In this document: one piece after another, positions 1-12,165 of the stretch | Layout: each line of letters starts with the position of its first letter | Numbering within the stretch: the first letter of the stretch is position 1 | NCBI GenBank assembly: GCA_020740775.1 | Contig: JAHEWK010000003.1 | Span: 1,302,001-1,366,000 of the forward strand | Source of the DNA: Ilyonectria destructans | Lineage: Eukaryota; Ascomycota; Sordariomycetes; Hypocreales; Nectriaceae | Direction: 5' to 3' | DNA: 64,000 nt | The notes under the pieces: model-generated | The model's database searches: none | The model's input: the letters and a program-made list of their open reading frames with translations, nothing else | Told to the model about the DNA's origin: nothing | Position numbers and translations under genes: made by a program

Positions 1-1701
1 CCATTTGCCATTCCTGAAACAAAGTCTCAACCTCCTCGCCCAGTTGTTCAATTCTCAAGAGCATGTCGCCGCCGGGAGCATCATCTTTAAGGAGCTGAAA
101 AAAGCGGGTGAGGACGAATGTGATTCGCGAACTGACTAAAAACGCCAAGGTTGGTAATGTTTCCATGTCGGGCTGAGAATCGGGCGAGAGGTATGGGAGA
201 TTGACACGCCAGCTGTTCATGCTCTCGGTGAGCGTTGGGGGCTTGTTGTACAGTAGTCGAAAGAAGAGTTCGACCTGTATCAGCTCCCAAAAACCCCTTC
301 GGTCAGAATCCACCTTGGACCCGTTGGAGTTGGTGAAACCTTCGCCACTGTCGAGATTGTGCATATTGAGGCCTTGGGCGTACTCGCATGCTTTCTTGAA
401 CAACTGCCAGCTCAGATCGTAGTCGAAGCACTCCGCTGATACTCGAGCCTGGGAATTGGGTTAGAAATGAGGTCATTTCAAAGAGGAGTCAGACGTACCG
501 TAAGGATGGCAGCGATGAAGTCGGTTGTAGTTCCCGTCGCTTCTCGTTGCCAATTCGGGAGGGAGCGCAAACAACAGAGGTAGACTTGTTGAGCATATTT
601 GATGTCATGGATATTTTTGGTCACCGTGCATGGTAAAGAGCAGCCATGATAGAGAACAGCGTAATATACAACGAGAATGGCTGCATCTAGGTGGACAAAT
701 GGTGAGTCGATAATGTCGGGAATTTGCTTGATTAGCTTTGCATCGATAAGACTTAGGAATGCATCGGCGCGCATATGAGTGAAATAATCTACAGGATAGC
801 AAGTGTAAGCAGAAGAGTCTTGATATTGTCACACAGGGAAGGGTCGAGTCAACTGGGCGAGGTGGTGCATACTGTGAATCCATTCTTTGGCCAACTCTGT
901 CGGGATGGTGACTCCCGCAGTCAGCGTCGACTTTGCAATGTACTGTAGCCTAAGCCGTTGAACTTGACCGACGGCGTCCATGAGAACAGCCGTGATGTCA
1001 ACATCTGCCAAGGGATATGTGGAACCGGATGTTCGGGGCGTGTTGGTGCCTGCACTCAAGTTGCTTGGAGATGCCTGGGAGGCCGGGCTCGATGTGGTGC
1101 TGCCACCGAAGCAAGCGACCTCATGAGCCGCATCCGCACTCCGCGTACGCCTTCCATTAGCCCTGGCAGGATCGGGACTGCTATGCGAGCTGGGTGCCAG
1201 GGGGTTGAGGGAGATGATGTGTTCTTCAACCCTCTGCAGCCGCTGGAGTATGGTTGATAGCGGGCTGTTGGTTGCTCTATATAGGCATCTAATCAGTATC
1301 CCTGTGGCTGAAACTCGGGGGGTGAGCTTACGCTAGTCGGGTTGTACGCCCCGTTCGTGACCTCCTCTGGACTCGCTCAGGGTAGTGGCATTCAAGTCCT
1401 TGAAGTCTGCATCGGTCGCAGGTGGGTGTGATGCGGCTGCAGCGGACCTAAAGCGCGGAGTCGATCAGCCCTGCGCTTGCGGACTGGGGTTGTCTCATCT
1501 GGCGAAGAACTAGGAACTGACCTTCTTGATCTTACACATGCGACACTATTCAAACGACGTCATGTTAGCGGGAAGGATTGCTGGTAGAAGGCCGGACTTT
1601 ATCAGAACTGGCATGGGCTCTGGCCATCATCGGACGCTGGCGATGGGCCAGCCTATGAAACTTACTGACAGCGCGTTCAGCGAACTGACGGACTCCGCCA
1701 T
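1..1701 (-). CDS. Zn2Cys6 transcription factor (partial, C-terminus beyond window)
   Basis: Nuclear regulator of the Gal4-type binuclear cluster class. Proposed exons (minus strand): 1701-1666, 1545-1522, 1447-1332, 1288-873, 788-499, 448-<1, all phase-consistent. Exon 1 is only 12 codons, and the zinc cluster is split over exons 2 and 3: CRMCKIKKVRC followed by six residues, then CDRC, six residues, C. It ends in LECHYPE, giving the canonical C-x2-C-x6-C-x6-C-x2-C-x6-C spacing. A Ser/Thr/Pro-rich linker follows, then the fungal-specific middle homology region (NYFTHMRADAFLSLID, and later FWELIQVELFFRLLYNKPP). The gene is cut by the window edge inside that domain. It is transcribed away from the PDR transporter, with a shared 771 bp promoter rich in GTCCGG, so control of that transporter is a reasonable inference. 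The start codon fits well but rests on a very short first exon. Confidence 0.85.
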
Positions 1702-2472
1702 GGCTGAGTGGGCGTCCGGGCTGGGCGTCCGGGCTGAGGATTCAAGGGCCCAATGTTTTGAAGGAGGCTGTTGGTGGCTGCGTGGTGGTGGACGTGCGGA
1801 GATCTGGAGTCAGGAACAGAGGCGCCCTCGGTCCTACATCGTCCAGGGGAGTCCGGAGTGGTTTTGTACTCGGCATATACACAGTCCAGACTAGGCATAA
1901 GCTCCAGGCAAACAAGCCAGATCCCTGTCCCTCCACCGTCCGAGTGCGTCTGAGAGGCGAGCTAAAGCGGAGCTAAGGGGGTGTGTGGCTCGCTCGCCGG
2001 ACCCCCCGGGATCCGTGGCGACCGAAAGTCCGGACTGAGATCCGGAACGAGTGGGTCATCGAGACATTCTAGACTCATCCCTCCCACGCGTTGGAGTCTT
2101 GGCAAAGTCCGGCCAACAGCCAGCGTGGACTCGTCCGGACTGTGTCTCGGACTCAGCGTCGCGCAACCATGCACGTCCGGAAACTGTTGACGTCGTCGGC
2201 ACTTGGCGTAGGCCGTGACATGTAGGTTATGATATGGATTTGATCGGAGAGATTAGCATGAAATTTCAACTCGAGAGCTGGATATATAAAGCTCCCCGGC
2301 CTGGGATTCAAAAATATTCTGTTGTTTAGTACACCACCCAGAACTCCCAAGATTTCGATTCAAGAATCATCAACACTGTTCTAAATTGTGCTAGCTTGAG
2401 CTGTTTCTATCGGCTGACTGCCTCTTCTCTTTCCCTTTTCTTGCCTGTTACTTGGCACCCCTGAGCTTCATC
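1702..2472. promoter_or_regulatory. Bidirectional promoter with GTCCGG array
   Basis: This is the region between the divergent regulator and PDR transporter start codons. GTCCGG occurs at 1714 and 1727 (inside a tandem 13-bp GGGCGTCCGGGCT repeat), 1851, 2028, 2107, 2133 and 2175. ATCCGGA lies at 2040 and GTCCGAG at 1938. TCCGTGGC at 2012 differs by one base from the yeast pleiotropic drug response element TCCGTGGA. A TATATAAA box lies at 2283-2290, about 185 bp before the transporter ATG. CCG/CGG triplets are what Zn2Cys6 proteins bind. That the neighbouring regulator is the binder is inference. Confidence 0.55.
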
Positions 2473-5400
2473 ATGCCATATGGCAGCAACGCCGAGGCCG
2501 GGGGCTCTATGCTGCCCTCCGAAAACGAAAAGGCCAGCCATGAGATCCCGCCGTCCTCAAATTCTGACTCCATGTCGACGATATGCCCGGATGGAAAAGA
2601 GGAATCAGCTGGCAAAGACTGCGGCAACTCTGATGCGCGCATGAATGACGAAGTTGTCGAGCTCGCTCGCCGCTTGACCACCAGGTCTCAGGGCGCTCCC
2701 GGCACCCTCTTCCCCGTTCCTGCTGAAGGCCCTCTCAACCCTGCCAGCCCTAACTTCAATGCTCGCAAGTGGGCTCGAGCCTTCTACGACATCCGCACTG
2801 ATACCTCCGAGGGAACACCACCAAAGACAACTGGCATTGCCTTTACGAACCTCAACGTCTATGGTTTTGGTACCGCAACCGACTTCCAGAAGACAGTGGG
2901 AAATGTTTTCCTGGAAGGCGTCAACTCGATCAAGGGGTTGTTTAGCAAGAAGCAGCAGCGCATCGATATCCTCCAGGATTTGGAGGGTGTTGTCCACAGC
3001 GGCGAGATGCTTGCGGTTCTGGGACCCCCCGGATCTGGTTGCTCCACGCTCCTGCGAACTATCGCCGGCGACACTCACGGATTCTATGTCAGCGATGATG
3101 CCACCATCAACTACCAGGGCATTCGACCGAGCGAGATGAGAACCGCCTTCCGTGGCGAGGCAATCTACACGGCCGAGGTCGACAACCATTTCCCTCACCT
3201 GACGGTTGGCGACACCCTGTACTTTGCCGCTCGTGCTCGCTGCCCTAAGAATATCCCTGAGGGAATCACCAGAAGGGAATACGCTGAACACCTTCGCGAT
3301 GTCACTATGGCTATGTTTGGTATTTCGCATACGAAGAATACCCGAGTTGGCGATGACTTCATCCGAGGTGTCAGTGGCGGAGAACGAAAGCGTGTCACTA
3401 TTGCAGAGGCCGCTCTGAGCTATTCTCCTCTCCAGTGCTGGGACAACAGTACCCGAGGTCTCGATAGTGCTAACGCTCTTGAATTCTGCCGAACTTTGAG
3501 AACTCAAGCTGATACCATGGGTTGCACCTCTTGCGTCGCCATCTACCAGGCCTCTCAGGACGCCTACGATGTGTTTGACAAAGTCATTGTGCTGTTCGAA
3601 GGCCGTCAAATCTTCTTTGGAAAGACCACCGAAGCTAGGGCCTATTTCGAAAACCTTGGGTTCACCTGCCCTGACCAACAGACCACGGCCGATTTCCTGA
3701 CCTCCATGACCAGCCACCAGGAGCGTGTTATCCGACCTGGTTGGGAGGGCAAAACTCCTCGCAGCCCTGATGAGTTCGCTCAGGCCTGGAAGGCCAGCCA
3801 GACTCGCGCCAGCTTGATGAATGATATCAGCGAGTATGTGGAGCGTCATCCCTTTGGCGGAGAGCACTATGACCGTTTCCTTCAGTCGCACAAGATCAAC
3901 CAATCCGACATGCAGCGCTCCAAGTCGCCTTTCACGCTCTCCTACATCGAGCAGATGAAGTTGACTCTTTGGCGAAGTTGGGTCTTGTTGAAGGGTGATC
4001 CATCAATCACAGCAACCATGTTAATCACCAATGTCTTCGAAGCTCTCATCGTCTCCAGTCTCTTCTACAACCTGCCAGCCAATACGTCCAGTTTCTTCCG
4101 CCGCGGTATCCTACTGTTCTTTATCGTCATCATCAACGCTTTTGGCAGTATTCTTGAGATCCTCACTCTATATTCAAAGCGAAAGATTGTTGAAAAGCAT
4201 GCTCGATACGCTCTCTACCATCCCAGTGCAGAAGCGCTCTCAGCTATGATTATGGATCTGCCATACAAGGTCGTTAATACGATCCTGCTCAATACTATCT
4301 TATATTTTATGGGTCATCTTCGCCGCGAAGCGGGTGCTTTCTTCTTTTTCCTTCTGATCAGCTTTATGATGACATTAACTATGTCCATGATGTTCCGACT
4401 TATTGGATCTGTCACTAAGTCTGTCTCCCAAGCCCTTGCCCCAGCCTCGATTATCCTCCTCGCTATTGCGCTATATACTGGATTTGCGATCCCTCCGCAG
4501 TATATGAAGGACTGGATTGGCTGGATCCGTTGGATCAACCCGGTTTTTTATGGTCTGGAAAGCTTGATTCTCAACGAATTCAATGGACGCAACTTCACCT
4601 GCTCGACCTTTGTCCCTAGCGGTCCGAACTACGACTCCATTCGCGGTCTTGAGAGAGCCTGCAGTACGGTGGGGTCAGTTCCAGGCCAGGATTTTGTCAG
4701 CGGCACCGACTACGTGCGACTCTCATATGGATTCATCAACTCCCACCGCTGGCGCAACCTTGGTGTCATGATCGCTTTCATGGTCCTTTTCATGAGTCTG
4801 CATCTCGTGGCCACTGAATACATCGCTTCCGAACGTTCCAAGGGTGAGGTTTTGGTTTTCACACGCAAGGGCTTGAAGAACCCGCGCAAGAACGACTCCG
4901 AAACTGCCAATGGCAACCGACACGTGCAAGCTAGCAGCGACGATTCAGGCGACTCATCCGACGTGGCGAAACAGACATCAATCTTCCACTGGAAGGATGT
5001 TTGCTACGAGGTCAAGATTAAGAGCGAGACGAGAAAGATTCTGGATCATGTTGATGGATGGGTTAAGCCTGGAACTCTGACAGCTCTCATGGTAGGATGA
5101 TTCAATTTGACACTACTCAACGTAATACTGACAATTATCGCTAGGGTGTTTCCGGAGCCGGCAAAACGACACTTCTCGATGTGCTTGCCACTCGTGTTAC
5201 CATGGGCGTTGTTTCTGGAGACATGCTTGTCGATGGGAAGCTCCGTGACGAGTCTTTCCAGCGCAAGACCGGATATGTTCAGCAACAGGATCTTCATTTG
5301 CACACCTCAACCGTCCGCGAAGCCCTTACCTTCAGTGCTATTCTCCGACAGCCCTCGCACTATACCCGACAGGAAAAGATTGACTACGTGGATACCGTTA

Positions 5401-7123
5401 TCAGCCTCTTAAACATGGAAGAATACTCAGAAGCTCTCATAGGTGTCCCCGGAGAAGGTCTTAACGTTGAGCAGCGTAAGCGCCTGACCATCGGCGTTGA
5501 GCTTGCTGCCCGCCCCCAACTTCTTCTGTTCCTTGATGAGCCTACTTCTGGTCTTGATAGTCAAACCTCTTGGTCCATCTGCAACTTGCTCGAGAAGCTG
5601 ACCAAAAGCGGCCAAGCTATCCTCTGCACCATCCATCAACCCTCTGCCATGCTCTTCCAACGATTCGACCGTCTGTTGCTCCTCGCCAGGGGCGGCCGCA
5701 CTGTCTACTTTGGAGAGATTGGAAAGAACGCAAAGGTTCTGGTCGACTATTTCGTTCGCAATGGTGCTGCCAAGCTGCCTACTGGCGCGAACCCCGCCGA
5801 GTACATGTTGGAAGTCATTGGAGCTGCTCCAGGTGCTCATACCGAGATTGACTGGCCGGTCGTGTGGCGCCAGAGCCAGGAGTATCAAGGTGTCCAGCAA
5901 GAGCTGGCTAGATTGAACGCTGGCGGAAATGCTCAAGCTCAACAGACACAGGATAACGCAATCTACTCAGAGTTTGCCGCCGGAATGAACACTCAGTTCT
6001 TTGAGGTGACTAGGCGAGTGTTTCAGCAGTACTGGCGCAACCCGGCATACATCTACTCCAAGGCAGTCTTATCTTTCGGCGCGGTTCGGATTCCTCCAAT
6101 ATCTCTAATTTGGCTTGTAAACTGATAATAATCTAGGCTCTATTTATCGGACTCTCATTCTTGAACGCGGAGAACACTCAGCGAGGTCTTCAGAACCAGA
6201 TGTTTGGCGTGTTCATCTTCCTTACGGTCTTCTCTCAAGTTGTAGAGCAGATCATGCCCAACTTTGTCCAACAGCGCACTTTGTACGAAGCCCGTGAGCG
6301 CCCTTCCAAGGCATACTCATGGATGGCGTTTATGGTTGCTAATATTTCGGTTGAGATTGCCTGGAACTCGGTATGCAAAGACGTTGCTGCAACTTGGATA
6401 ACTCGAATGCTAATTCATTATAGCTGATGTCTGTTGTCTGCTTTGTCTGCTGGTACTTCCCCATCGGCCTTTACCGCAATGCCGAGTTTACGGATGCTGC
6501 CAATTCACGTGGCATTACCATGTTCCTCCACGTCTGGGCTTTCTTCATCTTCACCAGCACTTTTGCGACCATGGCTATTGCCAGTCTTGAAAGCGTTGAT
6601 ATTGCCAGCGGAATTGTCAATCTTATTTCCATTATGATGTTTGCTTTCTGCGGGTAAGTGTTTCCCTGATAATGATCAACCCTTCGTGCACTTGACTGAC
6701 ATTATCTCAAGTATTCTTGCGGGTCCTGGCGATCTCCCCGGCTTCTGGATTTTCATGTACAGAGTCAACCCTTTCACATACGTCGTGGAAGGCTTCTTGG
6801 GCACGTCTCTTGCGAATGCGCCGATGGCCTGTGCCCCCAAGGAGCTTGTTAAGTTCGAGGCCCCGAGCGGCAGCACCTGCGGCGAGTACCTGGCAACATT
6901 CCTGGATACAACAGGCGGGTACCTCACGGACAACAACACAAGCTCTTGTGAGTACTGCGCCATGTCCCAGACTAACACGTTCTTGTCGGCTATCCACGTC
7001 AACTTCGCGAACCGCTGGCGCAACTTTGGATTCATGTGGGTGTACATCATCTTCAACATTGCAGCTGCGCTGGGCCTGTACTGGCTGGTTCGTGTTCCCA
7101 AGAACAAGTTCAAGAAGCAGTAA
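2473..7123 (+). CDS. PDR-type (ABCG) full-size ABC multidrug transporter
   Basis: Plasma-membrane ATP-driven efflux pump of the pleiotropic drug resistance family. Exons: 2473-5091, 5145-6083, 6137-6370, 6424-6653, 6712-7123, giving 1,477 residues, the normal family length. The layout is (NBD-TMD)x2. NBD1 has Walker [13 protein letters not shown] near residue 184, with the fungal Cys in place of Lys, then signature VSGGERKRV near 300 and degenerate Walker [17 protein letters not shown]2 has the canonical [12 protein letters not shown] near 875, the degenerate signature [12 protein letters not shown] near 980 and Walker [15 protein letters not shown]. This asymmetric pairing of sites is typical of PDR pumps. 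Each half carries about six hydrophobic segments. The start is the first ATG after the TATA box. One intron uses a weak GTTCGG donor at 6084. Typical substrates are azoles, phytoalexins and other hydrophobic toxins; the actual substrate is unknown. Confidence 0.95.
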
Positions 7124-8106
7124 ACCCAAGGTGGTAAGCACAATGTGCTAGAGGATGGGTCCTCGGGCCAAAAGGATGAGCGGGGTGGAGAAGGGATGAA
7201 TATTAATAGACTCTAGATATAAATTGCATCATAGACAAGGAACGGAGGAGTTGATAGAATTTTGCATGATTCGGCAATCCGAGAAGCCCTGGAAACGATG
7301 ATCTGAAAAGTCAGTATGAGCACACCTGGTGTGTTAGATGGAGATTCATGGGTGGGACTGGTGGAATATGGAGATTGGAGCTACAGTGGGATACAAAGGC
7401 AGAGCCGGACACTTTCTTTCGAAGGGCATCAGATCCCAAATTTTCTTTGTCAACTTTCAGAAATACAGACTTAGTTGCTAGCTAAGCCATTATTCCTAAT
7501 TGTTTTGCCTATCATTTTGAAACCCTGGTGAAGAGAGACATAGTGTCACACTCAGCTCTTGAATTGCCAATTATGAGCTCGTGCAAACCACACCCAGGAT
7601 ATAGAAGAGGCCATTGCCAATAACAAGGTGAGGAGGGACAAGCCAGGTACAGCGGCGCCGAGAGGTGGAATGAGCCTGCAGTGTTCAGGGAACACATCAC
7701 ACAGTGAATCTAGATAAGAGCTGCAAGCAAGGATGGAATACCAGTGACAGGATCTGCTACTACAGCTTGGGAAAGAAACAAGGCAAGACAAAATGTGTAC
7801 TTAAGATTAGAGAAGGGAAAAAGCATGCTCTGCCAAAGTTTAACGGCAGAGCTATGGCTTTAAGGGAGTTCTCGGCTAGCGAAGAGCCTACCGTACTAAG
7901 CTCTGGGCATGCCTGCTAACACCATCACAACAAGTAAAGTGTCTCTTAGAAGAGACTAAAAGTACAGCCTTGGATATCTGGTTGAATATAGTCTGGATTT
8001 CAGCAGTACGATGATATAGACTAAGCGGCTACATCGCATTATAGAATGTACCTAAACTGAGGGTTCTAGATGGCGTTAGCTTCATTCTATTCGTGATGAG
8101 TTTTAA
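7124..8106. other. Intergenic, no gene seen
   Basis: This is the 3' flank between the convergent transporter and MFS genes. It is AT-rich, and only short unsupported reading frames were found. No repeat or RNA gene was recognised. Confidence 0.6.
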
Positions 8107-9848
8107 TCATACCTTTCTATCAGTCAAGTCATCCTCATAGGCGTGATCAAAGCCCTCAGGTGTACCGTTGTTATCACGCTGGCGGTTCGTCCACATACAA
8201 AGCATACGATAGACAAGCGCCAACACTCCAGCAACAACCGACGTGACAACAACCACGACAAATCCTGATTCATACCGGGGTGCCTCATGCTTCTTGAACA
8301 CCAGCGGTCCCACAAAGTTTCCTAGTACGGAGAAATTAGCTTGATGGTCTACGAATCTGTGAGGTTTAATCTGCTCTTACCTAGGCAGTAGCCAATATAC
8401 ATGCCTGAAGAAGCAATGGACCTCTTCGTGTAACCTGCTGTGTTGGCAATTTGCATTCCCATGAGCACAGCATAGCCAGCTCCCACTGATGGCAGGATAT
8501 AACAGGCGAACAGCAAAGCCCCAGTAGATGAGAATGGGAGACGCCATAGCAGTAGCGCCGCCAGTGTTGTGCCCATCTGTGCAATGAAGACCAGATAAGA
8601 TCGAAGTCCCGGGAACTTGTAAGCCAAGAAAGGGAAAAGTAGTTGCATCGTTCCTGCGTAGGCACCCGCTGGCATCACGAGTAGTAGGGAGTGGAGCGTG
8701 CTGAACCCCATGCCGTTAATGATAATAGGGACAAATGTTGAAATGGGCCCATTGGCGATCATGGATAAGAAAGCAATGGAGAAGACGACCCAGAACTTCG
8801 CATCGAGCAACAACTCCCAGATCTGTTCGACCTTGAGATGCATATTTCTGACACCGGAGTTGTTCGTCCTCAGACGGGCGACGAGAACATATCGCTCTCG
8901 TTCGTCGAATCCTTTGACTCGCACTGGATCGGGTGGGAGAACAAACAAGAGGACAACTCCCCACACGATAGTGAGTGCGCCAGCGAAGTAGTACATGTAT
9001 CGCCACGAAGAGACGCCCCCGTTGATCTGACCGAGTGCGTAGTTGATCAAAGGCGAGAATACGGACACATATCCAGTGCAGCTATACCAGATTCTAAAAT
9101 AAATAGTTAGCATCGTTTTCAGTCCCTAGAAGAAGGGGGCGTATGACTTACCCCATTCGCATTGCTTGTTCGTTTTTCTTATAGAAGCTTCCCTGCGATG
9201 TGTCAATAAAGCTATGGCAACGGCGAAGCAATTCTTGCTCCTACATTGGAGTACTTACTACAATAAGCATGAACATGGGACTGATGCCACTCTCAAGAAA
9301 GCCAAGAAAGAATCGTTGGATGTAGATGCCTTGGTAGTCTTTGCAGACCGTGGTTAGGATCAGGCAAAGACCCCAGACGATGACAATGCCGGAAGCAACA
9401 CGCTCAACCGGGTAGCGTTGGGCAAGAACCATAGCGGGGTAGGCTCCAACGATGAAGCCAAGGTAGAAGATGGAGGCCGCCCAGGAGTATCGATTGCCCA
9501 CAAGGAGGTCCAAGTCCTGTCGAAGGCCGAAGATTGCCTGTGCGATATACTATTAGCAAATGACCAGCTTGATAGAGTAGATTGGGTGCATACAGCTTGG
9601 GAAAGCATAGCCTTGTCGTAGTACTGAAGTCCATAGGTGGCACAGAGGACCGGCATAAGTCTCCAGTCAATCTTGCGACGCAACTTCTTCTCTTCTTCGG
9701 GGGTCCAAGTCTCATCACCGGTATAGTTTTCCAGGACTCTCAACGCTTCATCGTGGTGAACCACGTCGACAGACTTGGAAGCCTCGGGTTGGGTTCCCAT
9801 GGCATTTTCGACTTGGTGCACCGGAGTTCCTTTCTCTGAATCTGACAT
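8107..9848 (-). CDS. MFS carrier, anion:cation symporter (allantoate permease-like) family
   Basis: Proton-coupled plasma-membrane importer of organic anions. The family includes yeast Dal5 (allantoate) and Tna1 (nicotinate). Exons (minus): 9848-9594, 9549-9259, 9192-9152, 9093-8381, 8321-8107, giving 504 residues. The N-terminus has the family's acidic cytosolic stretch (TWTPEEEKKLRRKIDWRLMPVLC) and then LQYYDKAMLSQA in the first membrane helix. Exon 3 (41 nt) encodes FYKKNEQAMRMG, the conserved central-loop motif that leads into IWYS. About twelve hydrophobic helices are visible. The tail NGTPEGFDHAYEDDLTDRKV matches the usual family C-terminus. The upstream ATG at 9848 is used; nothing further upstream is in frame except a TTG. 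It diverges from the lactonase-like gene at 10444, so the two may be co-regulated and share a substrate. Confidence 0.9.
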
Positions 9849-10443
9849 GTTCAACGATAGGCATACAAAGAAACCTGGTGATGGTTGAGAGTTGAATCCA
9901 TCGGCCGGGGCGCGTATCCATTCTTATGCAGGTAGAGTAACGTCGGACCCCACGGGGAAGATCAAGGCCGCAGTGGGGCTTCCCCAGCAGATAGAATCAC
10001 TAACCCTGCAGATTCAATCACAAGGGCACCGGTCATTGTTTAGCGCGTTAGTCTCCCCGGTATCTTGGGTCGCGTCGGTGGCCGGGACTGTCGAAAACGG
10101 ATTACCGATGGATAGCCGAGCCAAAAAATGGGGTAGATGCGTCACTTTAGCCACCAAATAACCAACATCTCGTCGATGCGAGCCTAGATCGTTCAGCTGC
10201 CAAGGGTCTTTGCCGATTTCTTTCGACTTGGAAGCACAGACTTAAACTTTGTTGGACACAATCAAGCAGCGGCACACCGTTGAACCCAGCGACAAATCCC
10301 ATCTCCACCTGAATTGGACTGACCGCCACACGCACATGGAACAATTGGCGATTGCCTCAACGGAAAGACTATATCGCTCGACAAACATCACAGAATTCTT
10401 CATACCCAAGGCAACTTAAAGAACAAAGTTCGACCGGTCTACC
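9849..10443. promoter_or_regulatory. Divergent promoter (MFS carrier / lactonase)
   Basis: 595 bp lie between the two start codons. It holds several GGGG/CCCC dyads: TGGGG-CTT-CCCCA at 9974-9986, CCCC-AC-GGGG at about 9948, and CCGGGG near 9905. GTGGGG and CCGGGG fit the SYGGRG consensus of the carbon-catabolite repressor CreA. Whether they are functional is inference. Confidence 0.35.
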
Positions 10444-11648
10444 ATGTCCAATGAAGATCAGATCGTACAGATCCCTCAAGGCAGGGAGATTATCGGGGTC
10501 AAATTGATAAACCCTGTCAACTTTGGGCCAGCTATTCTCAACAGGTTCATGGCGCCCCCCGTTCTAGGCCTAGAGACATTCCAGACCTCGCCCTCCTTTT
10601 CATTTCTGTTGGAACACCCGTCAGGTCGCAAGCTAGTCTTCGATCTGGGCATCCGAAAAGACTTTAACAACTACTCGCCGAAGATCACGGAATATCTTCC
10701 AAGCACGAATTACGATATTCAGGTGCAAAAGAATGTTGCGGAAATTTTGGAGGAGAGTGGGATAGAAGCTAAAGATGTCGAGGCTGTCATTTGGAGGTGA
10801 GCAGAACTTGAGCGATGTTCTTGACCTTGAGCGGCTAATATGGGGCATATCTTGCAGCCACTGGCATTGGGACCATATTGGAGACCCGTCCACGTTCCCT
10901 GCTACTACTGACCTAGTGGTGGGCCCTGGATTCAAACAGGCGATGCTTCCGGGGGCCCCAGCAAACCCAGAGTCCCCGATCTTAGAGAGCGATTACACGT
11001 GAGCCCCAGCAATATCCCTTCTCATACTAGGCATATGTTTATTGACCCAATCTTAGGGGCCGGAACCTACGCGAGATTGAGTTTGAGGGCCCAGATTCAT
11101 TCCATATCGGCCAATTTCCGGCCTTCGACTACTTTGGTGACGGCTCTTTCTATCTCCTCGACAGCCCTGGACATGCAGTCGGCCATCTCTGTGGCCTTGC
11201 CCGAACAACCAAAAACCCAGACACGTTTATTCTGCTCGGTGGGGATGTTTGCCACTATGCCGGTATTTTACGCCCATCGAGATACATGAGCGTGCCGGAA
11301 ACGATCACACCCCACCCATGCCACCCTCATGGGAACATATCGTTATGCCCGGGAGATGCATTCGAACAGCTGCAGAAGTCACGCGGGAGAAACGCAAATG
11401 ACACACTCTATGACATGACATTTGGCTTGGATATCCCGCTAGCAACGCGGACTGTGTCGCATCTACAGCAACTCGACTGCGACGAAAACATCTTCATTAT
11501 TATCGCACATGACTCGACCGTGCGAGATGGAGTAGACCATTTCCCACATAGTTTAAATAACTGGAAGGAGAAAAGATTGGGGAAAGGGTTGAGGTGGACA
11601 TTTTTGCGCGATCTGAAGACCTATTGGGAATCGAAAGGCCTTGCATAA
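10444..11648 (+). CDS. Metallo-beta-lactamase-fold hydrolase, lactonase-like
   Basis: Cytosolic hydrolase of the MBL superfamily, close in layout to quorum-quenching N-acyl-homoserine-lactone lactonases. Exons: 10444-10796, 10858-10998, 11057-11648, giving 361 residues. Metal ligands are visible in order: HWHWDH (residues 119-124, split from the preceding exon by an intron), a His in SPGHAVGHLCGL, the Asp in LLGGDVCHYAG and a late His in IIIAHDSTV. The N-terminus is a beta-rich MBL start (FSFLLEHPSGRKLVFDLGI). No signal peptide is seen. It diverges from an organic-anion carrier, and a Baeyer-Villiger cluster begins 4 kb downstream, so a lactone substrate is plausible. Other MBL esters cannot be excluded. 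Exon junctions keep phase and preserve all ligands. Confidence 0.88.
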
Positions 11649-12165
11649 CGTGTTATATCCTAAGTTATCTGATCTTTACAAAAAGGTCAACCATTATTTT
11701 AACTTTCTCATCTTCAAACTTTATGAACTTGCCCATGGTAACTACCTACCCAAGAACTTTACTGCTCTTATTCGTAAACTAGTGCTGTGGTGATTTATCA
11801 TTGACTCCAGCGCCGCTGGCATACTTTCGTTTATGCAAGCAAGGAGAAGTGCGTGTAAGGGCGGAGGTGTACACCCCACCTCTGTAATGGACCTGCACTT
11901 GCGCTATGAAGGCCTCAGAATGGCAAGTAAGTATGATAGAGAGGAAATGCGTAATTATATGTTATTGGTCGCAGCAGGAGACGAAAAATTAGGTAAAAGA
12001 AGAAAGGAGTGAATTATATAAGTCCGAAGACAGTGGCGTAGTAGCCCTAGAATGTAAAAAGAAAATATCGAAATCTATGCAACCTGCTCTTTGTAAATAG
12101 AGCCAAAAAGTAACCCGCTCATCTCTATGATACCATCCTCATCAATGCCATTTCAATCAAGCACC
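11649..12165. other. Convergent 3' flank, no gene seen
   Basis: AT-rich sequence between the 3' ends of the lactonase-like and repeat-protein genes. No coding, RNA or repeat signal was recognised. Confidence 0.6.

Noticed and set aside
2605..3903. 432-codon open frame on the minus strand inside the PDR transporter.
   Set aside because: Antisense shadow of the conserved NBD1 coding sequence; it has no recognisable domain.
8349..9113. Treating single open frames of spliced genes (for example within the MFS carrier) as separate small genes.
   Set aside because: Frames join through consensus GT/AG introns into one full-length family member.
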